NCBI GenBank assembly: GCA_022495995.1
Contig: JAFEMH010001480.1
Coordinates: 310,001-374,000, forward strand
Length of the DNA: 64,000 bases
Direction: 5' to 3'
Source of the DNA: Adenophora triphylla var. japonica
Taxonomy: Eukaryota; Streptophyta; Magnoliopsida; Asterales; Campanulaceae
Within the stretch, counting starts at the first letter, position 1. The number at the start of each line of letters is the position of its first letter. A model generated the notes under the pieces. It searched no databases, was not told where the DNA came from, and worked only from the letters and a program-made list of their open reading frames with translations. The position numbers and the translations under genes were made by a program. Shown here piece after piece: positions 11,521 through 23,700 of this stretch.

Positions 11521-11790
11521 GGAGTCTCTTTTCATTTCAGTTATTTACTTTTAGTTGCAAAAGAAACGGTTAGTAGCCTAGTTTAGTTTAGTCGGGTACT
11601 ACTTGCCTAAAGACTTCATTTGTGGGCAAGAGTACCAAGTTTGCTTTTCAATAATAGTTAGTCAGTATTTCCCTTTTCCGATTAATACTTTGAGATTGAG
11701 AGAGAAAGCACTATGAATGTCATAGACACTTACAATGAGAACGACTACTCAAAGGCACTTAGGTTTTCCTAAGCCTTCCCGTCCTGGAGA

Positions 11791-12986
11791 ATGATGCTAG
11801 CAAAAGGGTACTTTCCTGGATTGGGGCTTGTAAAGCACTTACAAGGAATAACGGAACCACCACCGGTCCCCCCGCCTCACACAAAGCATGGACTAGGATA
11901 CGACATCTCCATCCACGATGAAGATGACATAGAAGAGTGGGGCCTCACTCAAATCAAGTGGGAAGGAACCTCGTACAAAGGCTGCAATGACCCAAAGTCC
12001 AAGGATTGCACCCTCAAACCATATCGAAAGACACTCAATGGCTACTTTGTTCGAGAAGGGGAAAGTATTCCCTACTTTATCTTTTCAGAACCATGGACTG
12101 ATGATAAAGGAAAGCGCCAACCGGGCTTTGAAATCTTCAACGATCGCGATGCTTCTACGTATGAAATGTAATCCGTCCCACCGATCCCTAATGATTTGTG
12201 GGGCACGAAGGCGTAAAATGACAAGTGAATGGGACTTTGTGTTGGGAGAAGACATGCTGCGACAGCTTCCAAGACCTGTGCCGGTTAGAAGACAAATGCG
12301 GATCCATGCAATATCCAAGGGGGACGCTCCAATTACCGACTACACAAGACTAATACGTAAATGTGATGAGCCAATTCTAAACTCGGCACGTCACCGAGGG
12401 ACCAGCTTGTTGATGAAGACTTCATGATCAAAGAGCTTGGTTGCACTCCCCACCCTCGCAGAAGATAGGCCCTACAACTTTTACATTAGAAGTGTGCTCC
12501 ACCTCCGATGAACTCACTCAAGAGGAAATCGAGGCGGTGGCCGAACATGTATTCCCTTACTTCCTTAATGAAAACTTTGATCTTTCCGAGTACCCCGAGA
12601 TTGCTAACATCGTAAATGATGAATTAACTAATAATAATCAATATAACGAACACGTTAATAATGAATCATACGATGAGATAGATCAAGAAAACGAACAAAT
12701 CTTAAAAGAATTAGCTAAGCAAGTAGGTCGTTGTGGAAAGAATGGCCCCGTTGACGACGAGGAAATGCAAACAGTTAATCTTGGGACAACGGAAGACCCC
12801 GGAGAAACAAAGATCGGCAGCTTCTTCAAGGGGGAAGACAGAGAAACCTTGACCCAGCCTCCTCGTAGAATATGTCGACGTCTTCGCTTGGTCCTACAGA
12901 GATATGCCCGGGTTGAATCGCCGCTTGTAGAACACAAGATACCGCCGCTACCCAACGCCAAGCCGCCAAGCGTAAACTACGCGTAA
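11791..12986 (+). pseudogene. Element N polyprotein: G-patch-like block and acidic linker, protease missing
   Basis: The region starts with the glycine block YFPGLGLVKHLQG and HGLGYDIS, homologous to the block in element O after its protease (about 6040-6130). No DTG/DGG protease block lies upstream, so the protease has been deleted. After a frame change, the acidic linker (FDLSEYPEIANIVNDE, then NLGTTEDPGETKIGSFFKGE) matches element O at 6940-7190. The block expected to read VFAWSY appears frameshifted near 12880. Confidence 0.75.
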
Positions 12987-14720
12987 TCAAGCCGGAATGG
13001 TCAATGCAAGTGAAAGAGGAAATCATGAAACTCTTGAATGTAGGGTTCATCAAAGTGATTGAATATCCGGAATGGTTAGCAAACACGGTGCAAGTAGCCA
13101 AGTCGAACGGGAAAATACGAGTCCGTGTTGATTTCAGACTTGAACAAGGCATCCCCTAAAGATGACTTCCCGCTACCAAACATAGACATGTTGGTCGATG
13201 CCACAAAGAAGATACGAGGTCCGCTCATTCGTCGACGGGTTCGCAGGTATAACCAAATCCTCATGGCGTAAGAGGACCAAGACAAAACAAAGCATTCACC
13301 ACACCTTGGGAACGTTCGCTACACGGCCATGCCGTTTGGTCTCAAGAACGCCGGGGCTACCTACCAAAGGGCGCCACAACACTATTCCACGACATGATCC
13401 ATAAAGAAATAGAGGTGTATGTGGACGACATGATTATCCACTCGAAGGGGACAGATGGCCAACACTTCGGAGATCTCGTAAAATTCTTCAATCGACCGAG
13501 ACAAAGCACAAAATGAGACTCAACCCCGCCAAATGCTCATTCGAAGTAGTCAAAGGGAAAGTCTTGGGATACATGGTCACGTAACGCGGCATAGAAGCGA
13601 GATCCCGCCAAGATAAAGGCCATTACGTACATGCCTCCACCCAGACACGTAAAGAAGTAAAGGGATTCATGGGCAGATTTCCAATATATCGCCGATTCAT
13701 TAATCAACCGACAACAATGTGCGACCCCATCTTTAAGCCGCTTAAGAAAAACGCACCTCAAGAGTGGACCGAAGAATGTCAAGAAGCATTCGAGGAAGTT
13801 AAGCACTACTTGACTTCCCCACCCATCCCTGGTTCCACCACACAAGGAGAAGCCCTTGAAGCTATACCTCACGCTTACAGACAACGCATTAGGGGCTATG
13901 CTTGCTCAAGAACAAACCTTCGCACACGTAAAATGCCATCTACTTTGTCACCGCAGATTCCAAGGCAGTGAAATCAACTACTCTCCACTCGACAAGTCAT
14001 GCGCCGCTCTCGTCCGGGTATCACAAAGGCTAAAGCACTATATGGAAGCCTTTCCATCCGTCTCATCGCAAAGATGGATCCACCGAAATATATCCTAGAC
14101 AAATCAAATTTGTCTTCGAGACTAGCCAAATGGTACTTCATGCTCGCGGGTATGATATCACTTACGTCACTCGAAATCCGTCAGAGGGAGTGTATTCGCA
14201 GATCGCCGTTGGCCGAATTTCCTTGCGACGAAGTGAAGGGGAAGACCCGCGATTCCCCGATGAGGACATCCTAAGCATAGAAGAAAATAAGTGACAATTA
14301 TTTTTCGATGGCGCAGCCAACAAGAGAGGGTTTGGCATCGGAATGTTATTGGTAGACCCTAACGACATCTACACTCCACTAGCAAAGCACGTCTTGACTT
14401 TGACGCCACCAACAATACCGCAGAATCACGAGGCTTGCATAGCGGGGCTTGAGGCAGCCCTAGAACGCAACGTGACCGAACTCGAGGTATTCGGGGATTC
14501 CCAATTGATCATCAATCGACATTGAAGAAGTGGAGGGTCCAAGATCCAACCCTTCAAAGATACAAGGCCCACCTCCAAGAATTGGCGCAACAATTTCGGG
14601 ATGTCTCATTCCACTATCTCCCCGCAGACAAAAATCGGTTTGCGGACGCATTAGCCACACTTGCTTCTTTGGTCGAAATCCCTAAAGGAAAAGCAAGCTT
14701 AAACCCTTCAAAATAACACG
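12987..14720 (+). pseudogene. Element N reverse transcriptase and two RNase H segments, heavily frameshifted
   Basis: RT pieces are spread over three frames: KEEIMKLLNVGFIKVIEYPEW (about 13012-13075), PLPNIDMLVDAT (about 13170), and VYVDDMIIHSKG (13417-13452) with the catalytic YVDD. The first RNase H follows (LKLYLTLTDNALGAML near 13856). A second lies at 14290-14700 (DGAANKRGFGIGMLLVD, then HYLPADKNRFADALATLASL). At least ten indels or stops are visible. The region could not produce a working enzyme. Confidence 0.8.
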
Positions 14721-16053
14721 ACGTGCAACTCCCGCATACCGCGCCGTTATAGATCTTCACGATCGCAAAGACAAATGGTTATCCAAAGGTGCCGCCGTTG
14801 AAAACTCCGAAGGGAAACCATGGTACCACGACATTTGGTATTTCATCCTGGATGGAACCATACCGCCCGAGACAGACTCCGAAGACTCGTGTCGCCCTTA
14901 AAAGGTTAGCCGCCAATTACGTCATCACCGCCGGCCGTCTATTCAAGAAACATTCCCAAGGAAACCTCCTTTGCGCCACCGAGGAAGAGGCCCAGAAATA
15001 ATGGACCATGTTCATCAAGGCATATGTGGAACCCACATGAGCGGAAACATGCTCGCCAAAAGATCATCGACAAGGGTACTTTTGGCCGACCATGGAAGCC
15101 GACTGTACCAAAATGGTCAAGAAGTGCCACAAGTGTCGATACACGCCAATCTTCAAAGATGCACCGCCTTCCTTGCTGCACCCAATGACTTCACCTTGGC
15201 CATTCTCTACATGGGGATAGACGTGATTGGAAAGATCACACCGCAGGAGCCAACGGACACTCAAGCTTCGTCCTAGTAGCCATCGACTATTTCACTAAAT
15301 GGGTCGAGGCCGCCTCCTACAAAGTTCGAATGCCGTAAAGGTTGCGATTCATCAAGCACAACATCATCTCGCCGATATGGGGTTCCACAAGAGATGATAT
15401 CCGATAATGGGTCACACTTCGAGAAGGAAACCGATCGCCACCGACCGAGTACAAAATCACGAGACACAAGTCATCTCCTTATAGGCCTCAAACAAACGGA
15501 GCAGCTTGAAGCCGCGAACAAAACAATCGAGACTATCATCGAAAAATGGCAAGCCACCGGAAAAGACCGGCCCGACAAGCTACCATTCGCACTATGGGGG
15601 TACCGCACTTCGTCCGAATGCCTACAGAGAAACCCCTACGCCCTCACATTCGGGATGGAGGTCCGTCTTACCGATAGAATTGGAAATACCATCACTAAGG
15701 GTTCTCCTAGAAAACCAAGTGAATGAAGTCGATCGGCTAGAAAGCGTATACGAAGAGCTAGCCCCGTTGGACGAAAGAAGGTTGAAAGCGGCCGAACACA
15801 CTCAAGCTTACCAAAGAAGAATGGCAAGAGCTTTCAACAAAAAGGTCAAAACAAGGAACATCGTAGTAGGCGACCCGGTGCTCCGTGAGCATCGTCCCGA
15901 CCTTTCAACCCGTTAGGCAAGTGGGGACCAAGGTGGATAGGACCCTACATTGTGAAGAAGATATTCTCTGGGAGCCCTTCACCGGGTAGACTTAGACGGA
16001 GATCAACTACCGAAGCCGGCCAACATGGACAAGCTCAAGAAGTACTTCGCGTG
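14721..16053 (+). pseudogene. Element N integrase, frameshifted
   Basis: Recognisable pieces: the HHCC zinc-binding part (VHQGICGTHMSGNML near 15008), the core YFTKWVEA (about 15286-15309), an ISDNG-type block (15397), KPNGA-like and EAANKTIETII blocks (15510-15540), and the C-terminal part (GKWGPRWIGPYIV near 15918). Several indels break the frame, including one before the first catalytic Asp region. Order and motifs match the intact-looking element O integrase at 23.9-25.6 kb. Positions 16054-16292 are non-coding, with a run of about 24 A at 16203-16226. Confidence 0.75.
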
Positions 16054-16234
16054 ACTTGGCCTCCTTAAAAGAAATCGCTCGCTAGGTTGAAAATCCCGGA
16101 AAAGGACGACCTAGGCAAAAATTAGAGCTAGCACAAGAAAAGAAGCCCGCTAGATTGAAAACCCGAAGGAGCGGTCTAGGCAAAAGAAAGGGTGTGCATT
16201 TGAAAAAAAAAAAAAAAAAAAAAAAAGGGGGCCT

Positions 16235-16351
16235 TATCTCGCGCGAGATTACCCCACGGCCTGGAGCCATATTTTGTCCTTTTCACAAAAATGAACTACG
16301 TTGGACCCGAGCCTCTTGTTTAATTGCTGTAAAAGAGGAACGTAGGCAGCC
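16235..16351. other. Family N palindrome and CTACG...CGTAG hairpin after pol
   Basis: TATCTCGCGCGAGATT lies at 16235. The hairpin runs from GAACTACG (16293) to CGTAGGCAGCC (16341). Its inner stem is CCTCTT (16312) with AAGAGG (16333). The equivalent site in element O is 25918-25974, with a different inner stem (CCCCTT/AAGGGG). Confidence 0.6.
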
Positions 16352-16549
16352 TTCGGGTTCGGTCTAATCAAATAAATAAATCAAAGTTGTCCCTTTTATT
16401 AATCGAATGCGTTTCATTAATGACAATAGGGAAATCATAACCACAACGACTAATTTACTAAGCTAACAAACTTGAAAAAATAATACTAATAAAGCGTAAA
16501 CAATTGATCTATCAAAGCAATCTCTTGGTACTCCTAAAGATCTAGCCTT

Positions 16550-18044
16550 TCATTGACTTGGTTGGCCGGCGGACATGGTCTCCACCGTCGTCGTGATCCT
16601 CCTTGCGCTTTGAGCCTCTCAAAGCGTAACATCCTCGAGACGGTCAAAAACAGAGTCGAGACGATCAAAGACAGATTCCGACAATCTCTTGAAGCCATGA
16701 GGCCTATCCAAAGCTTGCGTCTTTCCGTGCATTCCCCTTGCCTCGCCTCTCATACCAATCCCCATCAAGAAAATCCCGAGTTGGATCGCCGCACATTAGC
16801 AGGATCGATCGAGCCTCGCTCCTTCGCAAGATACCGCTAGCTACAAAAGAATCTCTTAGCAATAAAGCCGCAAATCATCAATCTTCTCGCACTAGGATGA
16901 CCGGTATGGAGGAACCAATCCAAATATTTGTCGACAGAAGATGCTTGCATTAAAAGTCCGAAGGTTCGACCAACGGTCCCGATTAGTTCCTTCACCCCAT
17001 GCTTGAGCTAGCACCTGCGCAAACTCTACACCAATATAAGACACTTCACGAGAAGCTCCTCGAAAAGATAAGTGTCCCGTCGTCGACCAAACCGACGGAG
17101 CACCCGCTTGGGAAAGTAAAAGGAGGAATCTCGCAAACCCGGAAGAACAACCCCGTCAAAACCCTTGGTATTGGCAACATACTTGTTCAACCTCCAATAA
17201 GGTGGACACCAGAGAATATCGGCGCTTCGGTCTTCGCAATCAACTCACCCCATTCATCCGCCGAAAGATCTTTGATCAACAACTTTCGCGTATGATATGT
17301 AAAAGGAGAATATTCCAACGGGGACCTATCAACTTAAGATGCTCCCTAAGCCAAATAGTCAACAGGAGGGGACTCCTCGAGTCATGACACCACCCTATGC
17401 AGCCTCATCAAGACCATGAAGGTCTCACCCAAGATTAGCGGAATAATGTTCCTAGAACGTTTCCTAGCCTCGCGTAACAACTTCCACCACTGGGAATCGA
17501 CCAAGCCGTCCCCGCACGTAAACAAAACATCTCCGAAAAGAGAAAGAGCCGTAAAGTTCCGCTTATGGACATGAAAAGCGTCATCATCGAATCACCGCCG
17601 AAGCGTCCCGAAAAGAAGAGCAATCAACCCACTTCATGCGAACCAACCCATAGCAAGTATCAAGGGGGATCCCTAACAATTCGTTCAAAGCCTCCGAATG
17701 ATTCCTATGATACTTAGGAACAACAATCTTACTACCAAAGGCATATCCAAGATAATGGCGAATTCCTCCACAAGAGGCACCATCTCATTCAAAGAAAAAT
17801 TGAAAAGATGAATAGAGGGATCCCAAAATCGAGCAAAGACCCCGCAATAACTTCCAATCCGGTTGGAGGTTCTTCAAAGTGAAAAGAATTCTAAATCCGA
17901 ATTCGCGATAAACTTATTGCGAGACCGGTTGCGAAACGACCTTACAAAATCCCTCGATGCTTGCTTGAAAGATGCAATCACTTCAGAGGACAAAGAAAAA
18001 TCATCGACAATCATGGACGCTGGGGCAATCTCCTTGGAAGCCAT
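16550..18044 (-). pseudogene. Antisense gene 2 of element N (PMD/DUF7745-like protein), frameshifted
   Basis: On the minus strand an ATG at 18044 opens MASKEIAPAS. About 35 codons further on comes FVRSFRNRSRNKF, followed by LKNLQPDWKLLRGLCSILGS. This matches antisense gene 2 of element O (LKDLPPDWDLLRAATRFWD). Near 17430 a piece reading IIPLILGETFMVLMRLHR matches IVPLILGETLHGIDRMAR of the same gene. Several frameshifts separate these blocks. A TATA box (minus-strand CCTATAAAATC, 18142-18152) lies about 100 bp upstream of the ATG. The plus-strand frames across this region are shadows. Confidence 0.6.
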
Positions 18045-18141
18045 GGATCACAGGGTTGAAGAAGAAGACAAGAGTTTCACCCTAACAGATATCTTTAAAG
18101 TTTGAAAGGCTAGAATGAGTTATCTCGGCCGACTACAGGGT

Positions 18142-18240
18142 GATTTTATAGGGAAAACTCACAAAATCCCGTTCGAAAAGGAAGAGATTTCTCGCTCGGG
18201 TAGCGTGTCTCGTGCGAGACACCTTATCTCGCGCGAGATA
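18142..18240 (-). promoter_or_regulatory. Promoter of antisense gene 2 (element N): TATA box plus palindrome pair
   Basis: Reading the minus strand: TATCTCGCGCGAGATA (18240-18225), GTCTCGTGCGAGAC (18220-18207), a weaker third copy near 18186, then TATAAAA (about 18150), then the ATG at 18044. The palindromes are the same family-specific motif as in the LTRs of this element. Confidence 0.65.
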
Positions 18241-18589
18241 TCCCTACGGCAAAGCAAATGCCAGCTTCTACTCAAACAACAATCTAGCCCCGACTTGACA
18301 AAGCAAGTCTCGAAAACCCGCGTGTACAGCTCATAACATGCAATAAAACACCACACTCGTGCTCAAAATTGCGGCCTAACGGCCATTCCATTTCCGAAAA
18401 CATGGAAAGTCGAGAAAGTTAATTAACTAACTAATTAGACCTAGGATTAGGGATTAAGAAAAACCATTGTTTGTGCTACCTATGTGTTCCTAACAAAAAT
18501 TTAAAAGAAAGAAAAATTGTCCGGGCCCACACGGCCAATATGTACGTATAATCGATAAAGAAAAAGGGGAGGGGATCACGCCATCAAGT

Positions 18590-20823
18590 CGCTCGAGCCG
18601 CCAAAGACCTCCGCCATCACCACCAGGGGGCTACCATCCCTCCTCGACCTCTTGGCTCCGCAAGTAGGGGTCACCGCCGAGGCCACCGTCGAGGCCGCCG
18701 AAGAAGCCTTCGAAACACCCTCTCGGACAGTCCGACACCAAAGCCATCAACCCAAACCATCTTGGTCGCTCCACGGTTGTAATCGGCCGCGGATATGGTG
18801 ACCTCGACAATCAAAGAAAAAAAAAGATGCTCGATGGAGTCGGACATATACACTTATATGGACGAATACGAGAAACAAGACAAACACAACATACCGAAGA
18901 GACATCACGGAGGCGGTAACCCTCGTGAACCCGATCAGAGACGGGATGTGCCCCATCATCGGCATGCTCCCCATCATATACGTGTAGCTCAAAGGGCCGT
19001 AGTCCGGGGCAAAAGGCAGAGAACCCGTAGCCTCGGGAGGAAGTGCTAGGGGTCAAGAACCCGAAGCGTGCGCAGGCGGAGCCACGAGCATGCGATCGCC
19101 TATCCCCCACCAGAGGGGGACCCATCAACCGAGGCGTAAACTCCGCATAAGAAGCCCCGGGATCACGCAAGCCGTCGCCGCATCACCCACCAAAAGACTA
19201 GCATAATCATCCTCCGAATAGAGCGGGTGGGATACATCGACCTCGCGGATCCGCCGGCACTCGTATGATAGTCTACCCCGCCATGCCGTGGGAAGACTCC
19301 GCTCACCGAGATACATGGTATCTCCCTCCAAAGATGCCAAAGATCCTCTCGCATCCCGGTAGCATCCCAAGCACGATGCACCTCCAGCTCTAACAGGGTC
19401 CAAGGATACAGGCCCAGTCTCTCGTACTCAAAGGTGTCCAACATAGCCCGCGCCTCCGCCACCGTCAAAGTCCAATCCTGGTCCTCCTCCTCATCAACGC
19501 TCCGATTCGGGTGGCTCTACCTCCTGATATCTGGGAACAAAGGGGCCCGGCTCTCCAACTCAAACCTATACAAACCCAAGGACAAGTAGCCCCATATCTC
19601 GCACAAGAAAATGTAATGTATCTCAAGAAGGGAACACAGCATGCAGCATACAGACAAAGAGCAGAAACGGAATTAAGAGGCATACCTCCCAGGCATAAGA
19701 ATACCCCGACAGAGTATCCTTGGTGTGCCTACACGCCTCATCCATGGCGTGGTAGCAGAAGGCCAGTCCCGCTGAGCCCCAATCGTAGCCGCTCACCTCA
19801 TCCAGATCAACCAACAAACGTAACAACGAAAGACGAGCCGTAGAGGAATGGTTCGCAAAAGGGTCTCGTAAAGGATGTACCTGCAGGGCCCCTCACCGCC
19901 GATCCGTGATCGCGTTCGCTTCTCAAAGATAATCGTCAATCCGACGGAGGGGTGTCACTCAAGAAGAAATCCCTTAACCTTGTTAGGGACGAAACCAATC
20001 AACCGCTCCACGCGGCCGGGATTCGCGGGCTTATAATTCGGAAACTTCGGCAGGGGATCGCCAATAAATTCCAATCCCGTGATGGCCGTAAAGTCGGGCC
20101 GGTCATAGTCGCTTCCCCGAAGCGCAAGTGAACAGTGTGGGTAGTGTCCCAACACCTCTCCCGAATAGCCTGGAGAACTTGGGGGTCTGCCTAATTCCCC
20201 TAAGATTGTCAACAAAAGTCAACAAACCCGTTTGGGCCACCCTAGCTCGGACGCCGTCAAGATCCTTGATCTTGTCCCAAACCGCCCTAGCCATCTTCGG
20301 ACTCCCTCGACAGTTCTTAATTGGCTTATACGATCGCAAAAGAGGAAAAACAGAGAGGGCAACATTAGAAATCATTCCATGTCAAGAAATCAATGAAATA
20401 GAAGAAAATTTTTCATTGGGGCATTTCATCGAACACTTGGCGTGCGTACAAGAAAAGCTTGCCCAAGGATGTCAATCATAATCCGAATCAACCTCTCCTA
20501 CAATCCATGATGTGTAGGAGGCTCATACGCACACGATGCAACAACAAACATCCAAAGAAAATGCACAAAATCAAAGCATGCAAGGGGAACCTAGTTCTAA
20601 GCACAAACATGAACAAAGGCCATTGAAGGAATTTTGAATTCAAGGGAAAGGGGATTCAAACCAATGCAATACAAGAAACAAGAGGTGAAGATAGAGTTCT
20701 TACCAAGCCCTCCCGAACGACGGTGGAGATATGCGCGTTCCTATCAAAAGTAAGATCATCGCGAGGATAATCTTTCCCTAGCAAATAGCTTCGCAAAATC
20801 GGATTTCCTTGTTCTTGAGCCAT
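18590..20823 (-). pseudogene. Antisense gene 1 of element N (plant mobile domain protein), frameshifted
   Basis: A minus-strand ATG at 20823 begins MAQEQGNPIL. Exon 1 is 40 codons and ends at a GTAAGA donor (20703), in phase 0 like the matching gene of element O. Later blocks: MARAVWDKIKDLDG (about 20290), PDFTAITGLEFIGDPLP (about 20070), and LLVDLDEVSGYDWGSAGLAF (about 19800-19740). The last is the conserved WG block of plant mobile domain (PMD) proteins. Further blocks run to about 18.6 kb in several frames. PMD proteins occur in plant retroelements and in host proteins such as MAIN and MAIL1, which take part in silencing and transcription control. The protein is not readable as one frame. 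Confidence 0.7.
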
Positions 20824-20970
20824 GGATTTTGGAGGAAGGAGGGATTGAGAATGGATTGGGGGGAAGAATCTCCAAGCAAATCCACGAAAAACCACAGAAA
20901 AGGCGACCTTGGCTCGAGCTAGGGAGGGAAATTTTGAAAAGGATATTTTCAAAATGAGCTAGAGTCATCG

Positions 20971-21027
20971 TTTATATGCCCCGACAAGACATATCTCGTG
21001 CGGTATATCTTATCCCGCCGCGAGATA
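20971..21027 (-). promoter_or_regulatory. Promoter of antisense gene 1 (element N): TATA box plus palindrome pair
   Basis: On the minus strand, a degenerate TTATCNCGNCGNGATAA palindrome (21027-21010) and ATATACCGCACGAGATAT (21008-20991) are followed by CATATAAA (20978-20971). The ATG is about 150 bp further on at 20823. Spacing and order match the other promoters of the Tat elements in this window. Confidence 0.6.
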
Positions 21028-21282
21028 AACCTTCCGGAAAAGGACAAAATTGTCCTCGACAATAAGCGTCTACGCAACGTCAAAGTTCAAAATTTTGACA
21101 CATTTACCCTCGAAATGATAAACTAGCAAGGAAACGTGGAAAAACCGATACCGCAAGTCACGGAACGAGTCAAACGTGACATGCGCACAATCGCCCTGCA
21201 CGGCACTGGGCCGCCCGAGAACCGAGTGGTCCAAAGATCAACCCAATTCACATGATTCAGAGCCCTGAAGGTGAGTCATCAA

Positions 21283-21690
21283 AGGAAAAGCCCGGTCCAA
21301 CGCCCGCATGTGGATCGTCATCAAAAGCCCGGTCCAACGCCCAGACAGGTGGATCGTCATCAAAAAGCCCGATCCAACGCCTAGACAGGTGGATCGTCAT
21401 AAAAAAAAGCCCGGTCCAACGCCTTGACAGGTGGATCGTCATCAAAAAGCCCGGTCCAACGCCCTGACAGGTGGATCGTCATCAAAAAGCTCGGTCCAAC
21501 GCCCAAACAGGTGGATCGTCATCAAAAAAGCTCGGTCCAACGCCCAAACAGGTGAATCGTCATCAAAAAGCTCGGTCCAATGCCCAGACAGGTGGATCGT
21601 CGAACCAAAAGCCCGATTCAACGCCCAAACAGGTGAATCATCATCCCCAACAAAGAAAAAGCCCGATTCGGAGCCCGTAACGGCGAATCG
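21283..21690 (+). repeat. Tandem repeat array of element N, unit about 40 bp, about 10 copies
   Basis: The unit is built around GCCCGGTCCAACGCCC followed by AGGTGGATCGTCATCAA. Copies are 38-42 bp long. The array lies between antisense gene 1 and the polypurine tract, the same position as the arrays at 498-1028 and 31140-31540, but its unit is unrelated to theirs. Confidence 0.85.
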
Positions 21691-21927
21691 TCACAATAAA
21701 CGACAGACTCGCAGGACCTGGACAGTAAGCCTTTGTTTTCTAACATATTTCCCGCAGTTCGGAGCCCGACATGTGCGAATCTTCGCATGCAGGTATATTC
21801 AGAATTGGGTCTTGATTTGATTCCTCAGTATGAATTTGCCTTTTCAAATAAAAATATAAAATCTCCTCGATTTTCAAAAAAAACATTTTTCAAAATACCT
21901 AAAGCAACCTTTTCGTGTTTTGGAGTC

Positions 21928-21972
21928 GAACTACGTTATGGTCTGATTCTCCGATAGAGATACGTAGGCATC
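21928..21972 (+). other. CTACG...CGTAG hairpin motif near the 3' end of element N
   Basis: GAACTACG (21928) and TACGTAGGCATCC (21961) flank an inner TCTC/GAGA pair. A separate stem (CGACA 22021-22025 with TGTCG 22045-22049) precedes the polypurine tract at 22051-22060. Confidence 0.55.
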
Positions 21973-22060
21973 CGTGCGGCACGACCATCCCGATGTTCAG
22001 AATGATGTCTTTTCTATCGTCGACATGACTTCTTTCATAAGACTTGTCGCCGAGGGGCTC

Positions 22061-23063
22061 TGTAGACACCCCATTCTGAACACATTGGATCATACTTATG
22101 CCACTCTAAGTCTCGCTTTGAGTCAAGAAGTTGAAATCCACCATTTCGTCATGTTTCGTTAAAGTTTTGACTAACTACCGTTAGTTTGGGACTAAACTGC
22201 ATACGAGATAACGAGGAAAGGACAAAACTGTCCACAGGAGCAATATCTCGCCGCGAGATGGCGTGTCTCGCGCGAGATATCTCCCTCTGCAGATTGCAGA
22301 CGCTTCCTCGTCGATTTCAACCTCTTTTCGGGATAAAACTTTATCTCTCCGGCCAACCAATGGGAGAGGAGGTCTAGAACCATCTGATAGGGTTTTAACT
22401 CTCCACTTCTTCATATCCAACCTCTATAAATACTTGGTGACTTCCAAGGTCGAAGAGGTCGAAGGTCCCAGACCGCGAATTTACACAACACACACACATT
22501 TTGTCGTTTTCTTTCCCTGAAAGAATCCTTCAAAATCACCCTAAAACTCACCTCATAGTTTGTTTGTCAACCTTGTTGATAAACAAGCATCAATCTCCAA
22601 ACCAAGGACCAAGGCGAAGCTCTGTCCGTGTGAAGGGTCGACTCTAAACTTGAGTCGAAACTCTGCCCAAATCACCTCACGCAAGGTAATTCCTAATCTT
22701 CCTTCTAATTGATTGTTAGAGTGGTATAAGTCCATAGAATCTAGGATCGGCCTAGAGCCTCTCCAAATCATGGAGACGGTCTCGAAGCAATCGATTCTAC
22801 ATTCCGTTTGACCTCGTCAAATGGACCTTTATTTGTAGTATTTGAATTCGTTTTTTACTTCTTCTTTTGAAAAACCTCTCTTTTCTTTAGCAAGACCGAT
22901 CTCCGGATTGGGTGAAATGGATGCCTTCTAAACCTACCCATTTCATAACCTAAGCCCCGAACCCAAATCTCTCAAAATGGTTTTTCTATGTTTCCAATCA
23001 AATAATATAGGTGGCGACTCATAAAAATAAAAAGAACCAGAATTTCTTTCTCACAACGCTACA
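22061..23063 (+). repeat. 3' LTR of element N
   Basis: 1003 bp, beginning TGTAGACACC after the polypurine tract and ending CGCTACA before the CTATG target duplication. It differs from the 5' LTR by about 10 substitutions and 3 small indels. Confidence 0.95.
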
Positions 23064-23068
23064 CTATG

Positions 23069-23700
23069 TTGGCTCAGGAAAAGAAGGATTCTTGGGTATA
23101 AAATGCCATTTACTTTGTCAGTCGAAAGCTGTAAGGGAGTGAGCTCAATTACTCGGCATGTGAAAAGACTTGTGCAGGGCTAGTCTGGGTAGTCAAAAAG
23201 CTGAGGCACTACATGCAGGCCCATTCTGTGAATTTGGTTTCGAAAATGAACCCCATCAAGTATATCTTCGACAAACCTTCCCTCTCGATGCGCCTAACAA
23301 AGTGGTCATAGGAATGCTACTGGTAGACCTGAAAGATGAGCATATGCCAATAGCCATCAAGTTGAACTTCTCTTCCACAAACAATGCAGCAGAGTATGAA
23401 GCCTGTATAGCTGGTTTGGAGGTTGCCCTAGAAAGAAATGTCAAGGAGCTCGAGGTCTACCGAGACTCAGCCCTAATCATCAACCAGGTCTCTAACAAAT
23501 GGAAGACTGTGGATCCTAACCTCCAGAGGTATCATGCCTACATGGAAGAATTGACTGAGTAGTTCAAAGAAGTGACCTTCTACTACCTGCCAAGGGACAA
23601 GAACAGATTTGCAGATGCCTTAGCTACTCTAGCCTCATTGGTAGAGATCCTCGAGGGAAAGGCAATAAAACCATTCAGAGTGGGAAGAAAAGAAGCCCCA
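23069..23700 (+). pseudogene. Element O RNase H (continued) and second RNase H
   Basis: The first RNase H resumes after element N (LAQEKKDSWV, stop, NAIYFVSRKL, stop, GSELNYSACEKTC). After a short gap and frame change the second RNase H follows: a glycine-containing start (VVIGMLLVDLKDE, about 23303), NNAAEYEACIAGLEVALERN (about 23380-23439, with the catalytic Glu), and YLPRDKNRFADALATLASL (about 23584). A TAG at 23560-23562 interrupts the frame. Two RNase H segments are diagnostic for the Tat lineage. Confidence 0.8.

Larger units (their letters stand above)
8416..23063 (+). mobile_element. Complete nested Tat-lineage LTR retrotransposon (family N), 14.6 kb
   Basis: Both LTRs, a 5-bp target duplication, a primer-binding site and a polypurine tract are present. 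Internal order: leader, gag (10707-11520), a polyprotein without protease, broken reverse transcriptase, two RNase H segments and integrase (to about 16053), two antisense genes (16550-20823), a tandem repeat array (21283-21690) and the polypurine tract CGAGGGGCTC. The LTRs differ at about 10 substitutions and 3 indels per kb (counted by eye), so insertion is recent. The coding region carries far more frameshifts than that, so it was probably already defective when it moved. Confidence 0.9.

Noticed and set aside
16999..17387. Plus-strand frames between integrase and 3' LTR of element N as genes
   Set aside because: The minus strand matches antisense gene 2 of element O block by block; the plus frames are shadows.
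21283..21690. Regular spaced repeats that look like a CRISPR array
   Set aside because: Units are adjacent and imperfect with no unique spacers; the array lies in a plant retrotransposon 3' region.
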